Assembly (NCBI GenBank): GCA_030066475.1
Contig: JASJBO010000409.1
Span: forward strand, 1 to 6,190
Direction: 5' to 3'
Source of the DNA: Myxococcota bacterium
GTDB lineage: Bacteria; Myxococcota_A; UBA9160; PR03
DNA: 6,190 nt
Position 1 is the stretch's first letter. Every line of letters starts with the position of its first letter. Below, one piece after another: positions 1 through 6,190 of this stretch. The position numbers and the translations under genes are program-made. The notes beneath the pieces were generated by a model, which was not told the origin of the DNA, did not search any database, and worked only from the letters and a program-made list of their open reading frames with translations.

Positions 1-2165
1 CCCGGGGTGGGGGCGGGGGGGGGGGGGGGGGGGGGGGCCCCCCCCCAACATTTGGTCCACCGCGTCACCCACTGCCCCCCCCCCCCGCCGCCGGTTCGAA
101 TCGCGGCCTCCGCCTGGTTGTTGCGCTCGTCCGGGTCGGCCTGGTCGAAGGGGGGCGGCTCCGGCGCGCGGCGCGCCTCTACCGGGATCTCGCCGGTCGC
201 GACCGGCCCGACCTCTGCCAGAATCGTGAGTGTCGCCGCGGGCGCGCCCGGGTCCTGGCTGGGCACCACCCAGCTGACCGTGCGCCCCAGCAGGTCCAGC
301 ACGCCGGCGCCCGGGTCGACGACGTCGATGTCGGTCGGGAACTCGACCTCGATGGCGATCCCGGTGGCCACGTCGGGGCCCCCGACGTTGGTCACGGAGA
401 CGGTGTAGGAGAGGGGGTCTCCGCGCTGGGGAAGCGGCTCGCTCACGTCGATCGCGACGGCCACGTCGGCGCAGCCGACCGAGGGGACGACGACCTCCTG
501 GGTCGCAGTGTTCGGACCGCCCCGCAACCCGAGGTCCTCCTGGTCGGAGCGCACACGCGCCGTCATGGCGACCAGCCTGCACTCGACCGCCGGGTCGAGG
601 GTGGCCTGGAACGCCATCGACTCCACGGCCGAAAGCGCAAGATCGTCGATCTCCCAGGTGAGGCTTCGCGCCGCCGGATCCAGGATCACCCGGCTGATCG
701 GGGAGCCCAGCACCAGGGGCGGGAAGAGGATCTCGTCCGGCAAGGGGACCGTGACCTCGACGTTGGTGGCGGGGTCCGGTCCGAGGTTCTCGACGCGGAC
801 GGTGTAGACGACCTGGCCGCCCGCGGGCGGGCGGTCGTCGTCGACGCTCGAGGCCAGGGAAAGGTCGCTCCGCCCCACTGGCAACACCACCGTGATCGGG
901 TCGCTGCTCTCGTTGTCGGCGAGGTCGGCCTCGGGCTCGTTGCTCGTGACCGTGGCGGTATTCAGGAAGTCGCCTGCGGCGAAGGGCGTCACCGTGATGA
1001 AGGCGGTCGCCTGGGTGCCGGCGGCCAGCTCGCCGATCCGACAGCGCAGCGGGGCCGTCTGGGTCACCGTGCAGCCCACGGCCGATCCGAACAGGAAGGA
1101 GGGCTGGTCGAAGCCGACCTCCACTCCCGTCGCATCCGCGCTCCCCTCGTTCGAGACGGTGAGCTCGATCTCGAGCGGCGTGCCGCGGCTCACGGGATTC
1201 GGAGTCAGAAGCTGAGCGAGGGAGAGGGACACGCTGGCGGTTCGCACCGCTGCGATCCCGGTCACGATGCCCAGACCCGAGGCGATCAGGGTCTGATTGC
1301 CGCCCAGGCCGTCGTCCGGGATGCTGGGATCCACCCGGATGACGCTGTTCCCTACGCTTCCCCCGAGATTGGTGACGAAGAGCATCCCGTCGTCGGCGAT
1401 CGTGATGGCACCGGGCTGCTCGAGCCAGCCTGCGGAAGAGACCACCGAGACGGCGCCCGCCGGGGCCACGCGCACGACCCGTCCCGGAGGCGCCTCGAGC
1501 TGCTCCACCACGAAGAGATCGCCGTTCGGGGCGGGCACGATGCCGACCGGATTGGCGAGTGCGCTGGTGAGCCCCGTGAAGTTGCCCGGCGGGTCGGGCT
1601 CGACGATCAGGATGCGCCCGCGCTCGCCCGTGGTGTCGATCGCATCGGTCACGCGGAGACTGCCGTCCGCCGCGATGGCGATGCCGTTGGGCTGGTTGGG
1701 GGGCACGGTGGAGCGCAGGACCGTCTGGACGCCGGCGGGGCTCACGCGGATCAGGGGGTTCTCGGGGACGAAGTTCGCGACGAAGAGTGTGCCATCCCTT
1801 CGCACAGCCAGGGCACCCGGGACGACCAGACTGCCGCCCGAGGTCAGGACCGAGCTGGCACCGCTGCCCGAATCGACCCGGTAGACGGCAGGCAGGTTCG
1901 CCGGCGGCGGCGTGCTGGCACTGACGAAGAGCTCGCCCCCCTCGCTGCGCGCCATGCCCTGCGCGCTCGGCAGGCTCCCCGTCGGCAGGACCTCGATCAG
2001 GTTCGAGCCGTCGGGCAGCGCCGGGTCGATGTGGGCGAGCCGGCCGAAGAACTCCACCACGAACAGGTCGCCGGGCGTCGAAACGACCTGGGCCGCTGTC
2101 CTCCCCGCGACCAGCGCCGACGTGGCGACGAGCGCCGCCACCAGTCGGAGCGATCTCTGCCACAT
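1..2165 (-). CDS. Secreted beta-propeller plus DUF11-repeat protein, 3' end missing
   Basis: The minus-strand frame is open from an ATG at 2165 to the window edge, about 721 codons. Residues 1-25 form a signal peptide: MWQRSLR, a hydrophobic stretch rich in V, A and L, and a probable cleavage at TAA|QVV. Residues about 30-305 carry six blade-like repeats of the form G-x-L-F-V, for example GDLFVVEF, GTLFVANF, GDLFVVEQ and GMLFVTNL, each followed by a strand such as VIRVDP or VVRVAP. This is typical of NHL/SMP-30/Vgb-like propellers. Three DUF11/CARDB-type immunoglobulin-like domains follow, starting near residues 310, 433 and 565, each with a core such as YTVRVENLGPDPATNVEV or YTVSVTNVGGPDVAT. 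Residues 692-697 are six glycines. Beyond them the translation turns into homopolymer nonsense, so the true C-terminus is lost. DUF11 proteins are usually surface or extracellular; no catalytic residues are evident, and a binding or structural role is inferred. A GGGAG sequence lies 9 nt before the ATG. Confidence 0.88.
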   Translation of the reverse strand, partial: MWQRSLRLVAALVATSALVAGRTAAQVVSTPGDLFVVEFFGRLAHIDPALPDGSNLIEVLPTGSLPSAQGMARSEGGELFVSASTPPPANLPAVYRVDSGSGASSVLTSGGSLVVPGALAVRRDGTLFVANFVPENPLIRVSPAGVQTVLRSTVPPNQPNGIAIAADGSLRVTDAIDTTGERGRILIVEPDPPGNFTGLTSALANPVGIVPAPNGDLFVVEQLEAPPGRVVRVAPAGAVSVVSSAGWLEQPGAITIADDGMLFVTNLGGSVGNSVIRVDPSIPDDGLGGNQTLIASGLGIVTGIAAVRTASVSLSLAQLLTPNPVSRGTPLEIELTVSNEGSADATGVEVGFDQPSFLFGSAVGCTVTQTAPLRCRIGELAAGTQATAFITVTPFAAGDFLNTATVTSNEPEADLADNESSDPITVVLPVGRSDLSLASSVDDDRPPAGGQVVYTVRVENLGPDPATNVEVTVPLPDEILFPPLVLGSPISRVILDPAARSLTWEIDDLALSAVESMAFQATLDPAVECRLVAMTARVRSDQEDLGLRGGPNTATQEVVVPSVGCADVAVAIDVSEPLPQRGDPLSYTVSVTNVGGPDVATGIAIEVEFPTDIDVVDPGAGVLDLLGRTVSWVVPSQDPGAPAATLTILAEVGPVATGEIPVEARRAPEPPPFDQADPDERNNQAEAAIRTGGGGGGQWVTRWTKCWGGAPPPPPPPAPTP
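15..46. other. G23-C9 homopolymer block at the contig end, probable artefact
   Basis: Positions 15-37 are 23 consecutive G and 38-46 are 9 consecutive C. A further run of 12 C lies at 75-86. Such blocks at a contig edge are typical of poly-G read artefacts or misassembly over a glycine-codon-rich tract. In the minus-strand frame they give implausible runs of Pro and Gly. Bases before about 92 should not be trusted. Confidence 0.7.
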
Positions 2166-2174
2166 CCTCGCCGT

Positions 2175-2179
2175 CTCCC
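2175..2179 (-). promoter_or_regulatory. Shine-Dalgarno site of the beta-propeller/DUF11 gene
   Basis: Read on the minus strand this is GGGAG, separated by 9 nt from the ATG at 2165. A second purine-rich stretch, GGAGAG, lies at 2181-2186. The site supports the start that gives a clean signal peptide. Confidence 0.6.
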
Positions 2180-2437
2180 GCTCTCCACGATCTCGGCCGC
2201 AGCGCCAGAGCACACGGCGGTGCAAGCCGCGTACCCGCTGGATCGAACTCCGGGGCGGACTCAGGTGCGCATGGCAGCCCGGCGGGACGTCGTGCCCCCG
2301 CCGCTGGGGCGTGCTGACTCGCCCGCAGCCGCCGGAGGGGGGACCGTGGCGCGCGGTCTTGTCGCTTGACCGACGCCCCTCGGGATGGACCTGTTCCCTT
2401 GACTCCCGCACTCCTTCGATCGAGAGTGGTGCACATC

Positions 2438-2445
2438 GGAGGGAG
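2438..2445 (+). promoter_or_regulatory. Strong Shine-Dalgarno site of the metallopeptidase-like gene
   Basis: GGAGGGAG contains the full GGAGG core at 2438-2442, 9 nt before the ATG at 2452. It fixes the start at 2452, although the same frame stays open upstream to 1912 across the minus-strand gene. Confidence 0.8.
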
Positions 2446-2451
2446 TTCGCC

Positions 2452-5400
2452 ATGGGCCGTCACGCACGCGTGTTCGCGAAGCTCGCCATCTTCGTGGTGG
2501 CGCTCGGGGCGCTGCTGGTGGCGGCGCCGGCCGGCGCCCAGGATCGCGACGCCGACGGTGTGCCCGACGGCGCCGACAACTGTCTCGAGGTGGGCAACCG
2601 CGACCAGCGCGACACCGATTCGGACGGGTTCGGGAACGCCTGCGACCCCGACTACAACGACGACGGCCTGGTCGGCATCCCCGACTTCAACGTGCTGCGC
2701 GGCCAGTTCGGCAAGGACGACGGCGATCCCGACTTCGATCCCGATGTCGATGCGAACGGTGACGGCGCGGTGGGCATCCCCGACTTCAACGTGCTGCGCG
2801 CCTTCTTCGGCCAGCCGCCGGGCCCGGCCGGCGAGCCGAGCACGACGGAGGGCGGCAGCGGACCGCCCCAGATCGCGCCGCCCGCGCAGCGGGATCCGGC
2901 GCCGCTGAAGCCCGACCCGCGGCTGCTGCCCGAAGGGGCCCGCGCGCGCTTCCCGGCCTTCGACGGCGACTCCTTCTATGTGACCCTGCCGATCAAGGCA
3001 GGGCTGCCGGGTGCGCAGCTCCAGGAGCTGCTGGGATCGATCCTGAACGGCGTCGGCTACGGGCGCGCCTCGCAGTTCCTGACGCCGCCGCCCGACGGCG
3101 GCGTGTCGCCGCCGCCGGCTGACTTCGACGGCCTCGCGCAGGTGGTGGCGTTCGAGTACGAGAGCATGCCCGAGTTCCTGCGGCCCCGGACGCGGAACAT
3201 GATCGAGGCGTTCCTGACCCGGAAGTCGAGCCCCGAGATCGACGCCGCGCTCGAGACGGGCGAGGGGATGGACTTCGCGCAGTTCGTGGCCGGGATCGAG
3301 CGGCGCCGCATCCTGTTCCCCTTGATGCAGCGCCTGGGCGACGTGCCGATCGAGCACGCCGGCGTGATCGCGGCGGCCTGGGAAGGGCAGCTGGTGAGCT
3401 CGGTCTACGGCTCGCTCTACAACGAGTTCTCGGTGGAGAACAGCCCGTCGATCCCGCAGGAGGAGGCCGCGAAGGCGGGACTCGAAGCGCTCGATGCGCT
3501 CGACGACGTGGTGGCGGCCCGGCCGCCCGAGCCGAACGACTGCGGGCTCGACTACCGGCGCGTCAGCGTCGACGTCGGGGGGAGTGGCTTCTTCGCGGCG
3601 GTGTTCGAGCAGATCTCGGACTTCGCGCTGCTGCGGCGCGTGGTGCGCGGCTGCCAGACCGGGGGGCCGGCGTCGGCGGGCAACGATCGCTGCGACGGCC
3701 AGGGCGGTGGCGAGCTGCTCGACTTCGTCGTGCTGCAGGGCGACCTGCGCGACTCGAACCTCGATCCGGACGGGCGCGGCGTGCCGGGCGGCGCCCGCGA
3801 CGTCACGATCCGCGTGGCGAACCACGGGCGGCTGGGGGGGCCGGGCTGCGGCAGCACGGGCGTGCTGGGCTGGCTGGCGCCCGAGGGCTTCGACTGCCTG
3901 CGCGACACGCGCGACGACGCCGGCGGCAAGGGCGTGTTCGGCGCGGAGGGGAGCGGCCTGCCGGGCGCGGACGGTGTGCCCGGCACCGCGGACGATCTCG
4001 CCGCACCGCTGGTGTCCTGCCTCACGCGCGTGGTCGAGCTGCCGAACGGCACGGAGCTGACCGACGACTTCCAGGAGCAGTGCGTGGTGGACTTCGACCA
4101 GGATGCCGACGGCGACGTCGAGAACGCGGTGCTCGGCAATCCGTCGAGCGGGCCGACGATCGGCGAGACGCCGGGCAACGAGACCAGCAACGCGCGGCTC
4201 GCGTGCCTGGTGGCGCCGCTGGGGACGCCGGAGCTGGTGCTGCTGCCGGCGGGCGACGCGGGCGGCGGTGGGGTGCGGCTCCAGTACGCCTGGCGCATGC
4301 TGCTGACCGGCCTCTACGAGGGGCAGGTCGGCGAGTTCCTGCTCTGGCTCGACGCGGAGTCGGCGCGCATCCTCAAGCTCAACCCCCTGCTCTGGGACAC
4401 CGACGCCCGCGGCATCGTGTTCAATCGCGACCCCGGCATCGGCAGCATCTCGCAGAGCCTCGAGGTCGACCCGGCGTCGGGCGGCCAGTACGTGCTGAAG
4501 CTCACCGGGCTGGTCAACCGCGTGGACTACCTGGGTGACGGCTTCGACGCGCTGGACGTGAGCATCCCCGACGTCGGCGGCGGCAGCTCGGCGACGTTCG
4601 CGAACTTCGACCAGGCGCCGATCAACGACGCCGCCGAGGCGTTGTGCGCCTCGGGAACCAACAAGGGATTCCAGCAGGTCAACTTCTTCAGCGTGTTCTA
4701 CCGGCTGTGGCGGCGCACCCTCGACCTCGGCGTCTTCAGGCCGTTCCCGACGACTCCCTGGAGCCCCAGGGTCGAGTCGGCCTCGGCCGGCTGCAACGCC
4801 TGGTCGAGCATGAACTACGGGGCCTGCCAGGGCTACTACAACGCGGCCTGCCCGAGCTACACGAACGGGCTCGACATCCCGACGGCCGGCTTCGCCGACA
4901 ACCGGATGAACTACGCGCACGACAACACCGTGGTGGCGCACGAGCTGGCCCACAACTCGACGGCCCGCTTCACCGAGAACCGCCCGACGAACTGGTGCGG
5001 CATGCCGGCCTGCGCGATCCCGGTGGGCTACGGCGGGCGGCGCGGCCACGACCTGGCGGACTTCTGGGCCGACACCTTCTACTCGACCAACTGCACGGGG
5101 GGCTGGGTCTCGAAGAACATCGGCGGCGTCGACAACCGGCTCTACTGCGCCAACAACGACGACGCCAGCGAGAACGGATACACGCCGCGTCTGCATCAGG
5201 TGACGGTGCCCTTCAATCCCGCCAGCCCGGGCGATCACTTCCCCGAGCACCGGGCGATTTCGACGGACTCCAGCGGCTACTCCGACGCGCAGATCTACTC
5301 GGCGGCGCTCTGGGAGGTGCGGCTCGGGATGCGCAGCAAGTGCCGCCCCTCCGGCCTGCCGCAGTTCGAGGTGCGCTTCGCGCGGGCGCTCAAGGAGGCC

Positions 5401-6177
5401 GGCTTCCTGCCCGACCCGCCGACCGCCGGCGGCGTGCTCCAGGACATCGGGCTCTACGCGCTGCTGCTCGACCTCGAGATCCAGATGATCGAGCAGTGGG
5501 CGACCTCCGGCTCGCCCGGCGGCCCGCCGGCCTTCCGCCACAACGGCCCGCACACCACCAGCAAGGTCACGGCCGGCTTCGCCAAGGCGGGCGTGTTCGT
5601 GCTGCCCGCCGCCTGCCTCGACGGCGACGGGGGCACCAGCGACCCGGCGTCGTGTCCGGGCGGCGAGAACGGCGGCGACGCCGTGATCGACATCGACGAC
5701 ATGGACCCGGGCGACGACCTCGACGTGCAGGGGGTGAACCATCCCGAGGTCGACTTCCTCGAGCTCGGCGGCCCGGCGCCGCGCTTCCACGTCTGGACCG
5801 GACCGCGCTACCGGCTGTCGGGCGCCAGCGGCGCGGCCACCTTCAGCAACCCGTCGCCCTGCAACGCCCGGTTCCAGGTCGAGGTGGCGACCGATCCGGC
5901 GTTCCCGGGCGCCACCACCATCCTGAGCGGCTTCACGACGGTGGACCGCAACCCCGGCACCGCGGGGTCGGCGGAGTGCTACGGCACCTGGACGCCCTCG
6001 GCGGGCGAGTGGACCACGCTCCAGGCCGGCGGGGCGGGAACGCGCATCTACTATCGCGCGCGCACGACCGACGGCGGGGGCGGGAACGAGCGCCTGTCGA
6101 CCGAGCCGGGCAACGGCCTGTACACGGTGCCGCCGCCGTACGCGGTGATCACCAGCGACGGGCGCTCGGACTACTAG
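2452..6177 (+). CDS. Large secreted M36 (fungalysin)-like metallopeptidase with TSP3 and dockerin-like repeats
   Basis: This is a complete 1241-residue protein. Residues 1-29 are a signal peptide (MGRHARVFAK, hydrophobic core, APAGA|Q). Residues 31-66 form a thrombospondin type 3 calcium repeat (DADGVPDGADNC, DTDSDGFGNACD). Residues 67-78 and 100-111 are dockerin-like EF-hand loops, each ending GIPDFNVLR. A Pro-rich linker follows, then residues about 165-600 that I do not recognise. Residues 610-661 look like a peptidase propeptide end (YAWRMLL, FLLWLDAESARIL, GIVFNRDP). The catalytic-like part (about 740-1053) has NFFSVFYRLWRRTLDLG, the zinc motif HELAH at 830-834, GHDLADFWADTF at 865-876 and IYSAALWEVRLG at 948-959, an order resembling family M36. 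The usual third-ligand Glu is not obvious: H866 or D867 stands there, so activity is uncertain. An acidic linker (1057-1103) leads to an Fn3-like domain (about 1105-1229, IYYRARTTD). No C-terminal anchor is seen. Secretion is well supported; peptidase activity is inferred. Confidence 0.85.
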   Translation: MGRHARVFAKLAIFVVALGALLVAAPAGAQDRDADGVPDGADNCLEVGNRDQRDTDSDGFGNACDPDYNDDGLVGIPDFNVLRGQFGKDDGDPDFDPDVDANGDGAVGIPDFNVLRAFFGQPPGPAGEPSTTEGGSGPPQIAPPAQRDPAPLKPDPRLLPEGARARFPAFDGDSFYVTLPIKAGLPGAQLQELLGSILNGVGYGRASQFLTPPPDGGVSPPPADFDGLAQVVAFEYESMPEFLRPRTRNMIEAFLTRKSSPEIDAALETGEGMDFAQFVAGIERRRILFPLMQRLGDVPIEHAGVIAAAWEGQLVSSVYGSLYNEFSVENSPSIPQEEAAKAGLEALDALDDVVAARPPEPNDCGLDYRRVSVDVGGSGFFAAVFEQISDFALLRRVVRGCQTGGPASAGNDRCDGQGGGELLDFVVLQGDLRDSNLDPDGRGVPGGARDVTIRVANHGRLGGPGCGSTGVLGWLAPEGFDCLRDTRDDAGGKGVFGAEGSGLPGADGVPGTADDLAAPLVSCLTRVVELPNGTELTDDFQEQCVVDFDQDADGDVENAVLGNPSSGPTIGETPGNETSNARLACLVAPLGTPELVLLPAGDAGGGGVRLQYAWRMLLTGLYEGQVGEFLLWLDAESARILKLNPLLWDTDARGIVFNRDPGIGSISQSLEVDPASGGQYVLKLTGLVNRVDYLGDGFDALDVSIPDVGGGSSATFANFDQAPINDAAEALCASGTNKGFQQVNFFSVFYRLWRRTLDLGVFRPFPTTPWSPRVESASAGCNAWSSMNYGACQGYYNAACPSYTNGLDIPTAGFADNRMNYAHDNTVVAHELAHNSTARFTENRPTNWCGMPACAIPVGYGGRRGHDLADFWADTFYSTNCTGGWVSKNIGGVDNRLYCANNDDASENGYTPRLHQVTVPFNPASPGDHFPEHRAISTDSSGYSDAQIYSAALWEVRLGMRSKCRPSGLPQFEVRFARALKEAGFLPDPPTAGGVLQDIGLYALLLDLEIQMIEQWATSGSPGGPPAFRHNGPHTTSKVTAGFAKAGVFVLPAACLDGDGGTSDPASCPGGENGGDAVIDIDDMDPGDDLDVQGVNHPEVDFLELGGPAPRFHVWTGPRYRLSGASGAATFSNPSPCNARFQVEVATDPAFPGATTILSGFTTVDRNPGTAGSAECYGTWTPSAGEWTTLQAGGAGTRIYYRARTTDGGGGNERLSTEPGNGLYTVPPPYAVITSDGRSDY
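2674..2800 (+). repeat. Dockerin-like tandem repeat, 99-nt period
   Basis: Two copies of an identical 28-base segment lie at 2674-2701 and 2773-2800, starting ggcatccccgacttcaacgt, 99 bases (33 codons) apart. Each encodes GIPDFNVLR after an EF-hand-type calcium loop: D67, N69, D71, G72, V74, D78 in the first and D100, N102, D104, G105, V107, D111 in the second. The spacing of acidic residues at loop positions 1, 3, 5 and 12 fits type I dockerins. The DNA identity exceeds what protein conservation needs, which suggests recent duplication or gene conversion. Confidence 0.85.
3082..3104. repeat. Perfect 9-bp inverted repeat inside the metallopeptidase-like gene
   Basis: ACGCCGCCG at 3082-3090 pairs with CGGCGGCGT at 3096-3104 around the 5-nt loop cccga, giving an all-GC stem apart from one A-T pair. 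It encodes the flexible TPPPDGGVSPPP linker. It may simply reflect Pro (CCG) and Gly (GGC) codons in a GC-rich gene; no T-run follows, so it is not a terminator. Confidence 0.5.
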
Positions 6178-6190
6178 CCCCGTGCAGGGC

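Larger units (their letters stand above)
2166..2451. promoter_or_regulatory. Divergent intergenic region, presumed promoters for both genes
   Basis: This is the 286 bp between two outward-reading start codons, so it must hold the promoters or leader sequences of both genes unless transcription enters from elsewhere. On the plus side two TTGAC hexamer-like sequences occur at 2366-2370 and 2399-2403, exactly 33 bp apart, and either could be a -35 element. No good TATAAT-like -10 is visible at 16-18 bp from either; the best is GAGAGT at 2422-2427. On the minus side I see no convincing sigma-70 promoter. A 5-bp inverted repeat GACCG/CGGTC with a 7-nt loop lies at 2342-2358, but no T-run follows, so it is not called a terminator. 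No small gene is supported here. Confidence 0.45.

Noticed and set aside
15..46. G23-C9 palindrome as a biological hairpin or G-quadruplex
   Set aside because: It lies at the contig edge beside another homopolymer run and inside what should be coding sequence; an assembly or read artefact is the simpler explanation.
7..1884. Four plus-strand open frames (7-408, 508-807, 892-1215, 1297-1884)
   Set aside because: They are antisense to the DUF11/propeller gene, have low-complexity Ser/Thr/Pro/Arg-rich translations and no domains; they are expected from GC-rich codon bias.
2342..2358. Inverted repeat GACCG/CGGTC as a terminator
   Set aside because: The stem is only 5 bp, no T-run follows on either strand, and it sits between two divergent starts where no gene ends.
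1912..2451. Upstream extension of the plus-strand metallopeptidase-like frame by 180 codons
   Set aside because: The extension lies mostly antisense to the well-supported minus-strand gene, has no domain-like features, and the start at 2452 has a strong GGAGG site and a signal peptide right after it.
2366..2908. 180-residue plus-strand frame spanning the intergenic region and the start of the metallopeptidase-like gene
   Set aside because: It is a Thr/Arg/Ser-rich out-of-frame reading of the TSP3/dockerin region and lacks its own ribosome binding site.
3552..4298. 248-residue minus-strand open frame inside the metallopeptidase-like gene
   Set aside because: The translation is Ser/Pro/Arg-rich with no recognisable motif and mirrors the codon structure of the sense gene; it is a shadow frame.
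4939..4953. HELAH as a metzincin site (HExxHxxGxxH)
   Set aside because: The sequence after HELAH is NSTARF, lacking the Gly and third His of metzincins, while the surrounding motifs resemble M36.

Overview
The window is very GC-rich (roughly 70% by eye) and holds two large genes for exported proteins, transcribed away from each other from a shared spacer of 286 bp. Both have Shine-Dalgarno sequences and Sec-type signal peptides, so the source is bacterial. The mix of DUF11-type domains, a thrombospondin type 3 calcium motif, dockerin-like loops and a large secreted metallopeptidase-like protein at this GC content suggests a delta-proteobacterial lineage in the broad sense (Myxococcota or relatives), probably from a metagenome assembly. 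That placement is inference; there is no marker gene.

Layout. Positions 1-92 are a degraded contig end: a run of 23 G, a run of 9 C and a run of 12 C. Positions 1-2165 on the minus strand are one open frame of about 721 codons, with no stop before the window edge. It encodes a signal peptide, a six-bladed NHL/SMP-30-like beta-propeller, three DUF11/CARDB-type domains and the start of a glycine linker. It is the largest minus-strand frame, and its C-terminus is missing. Positions 2166-2451 are the divergent intergenic region. Positions 2452-6177 on the plus strand are a complete gene for a 1241-residue secreted protein: signal peptide, thrombospondin type 3 repeat, two dockerin-like EF-hand loops, a proline-rich linker, an unrecognised N-terminal region, a propeptide-like segment, a fungalysin (M36)-like catalytic region with HELAH, an acidic linker and a C-terminal Fn3-like domain. 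Only 13 bases follow its stop codon.

How they may work together. Both products should leave the cytoplasm, and both are built from repeats and binding domains. A shared role at the cell surface or outside the cell is plausible, but nothing in the sequence links them beyond the divergent arrangement. I found no RNA gene, mobile element, CRISPR array or toxin/defence module. The most interesting point is the metallopeptidase-like protein: its N-terminal (not C-terminal) dockerin-like pair, and an apparent change at the usual third zinc-ligand position.
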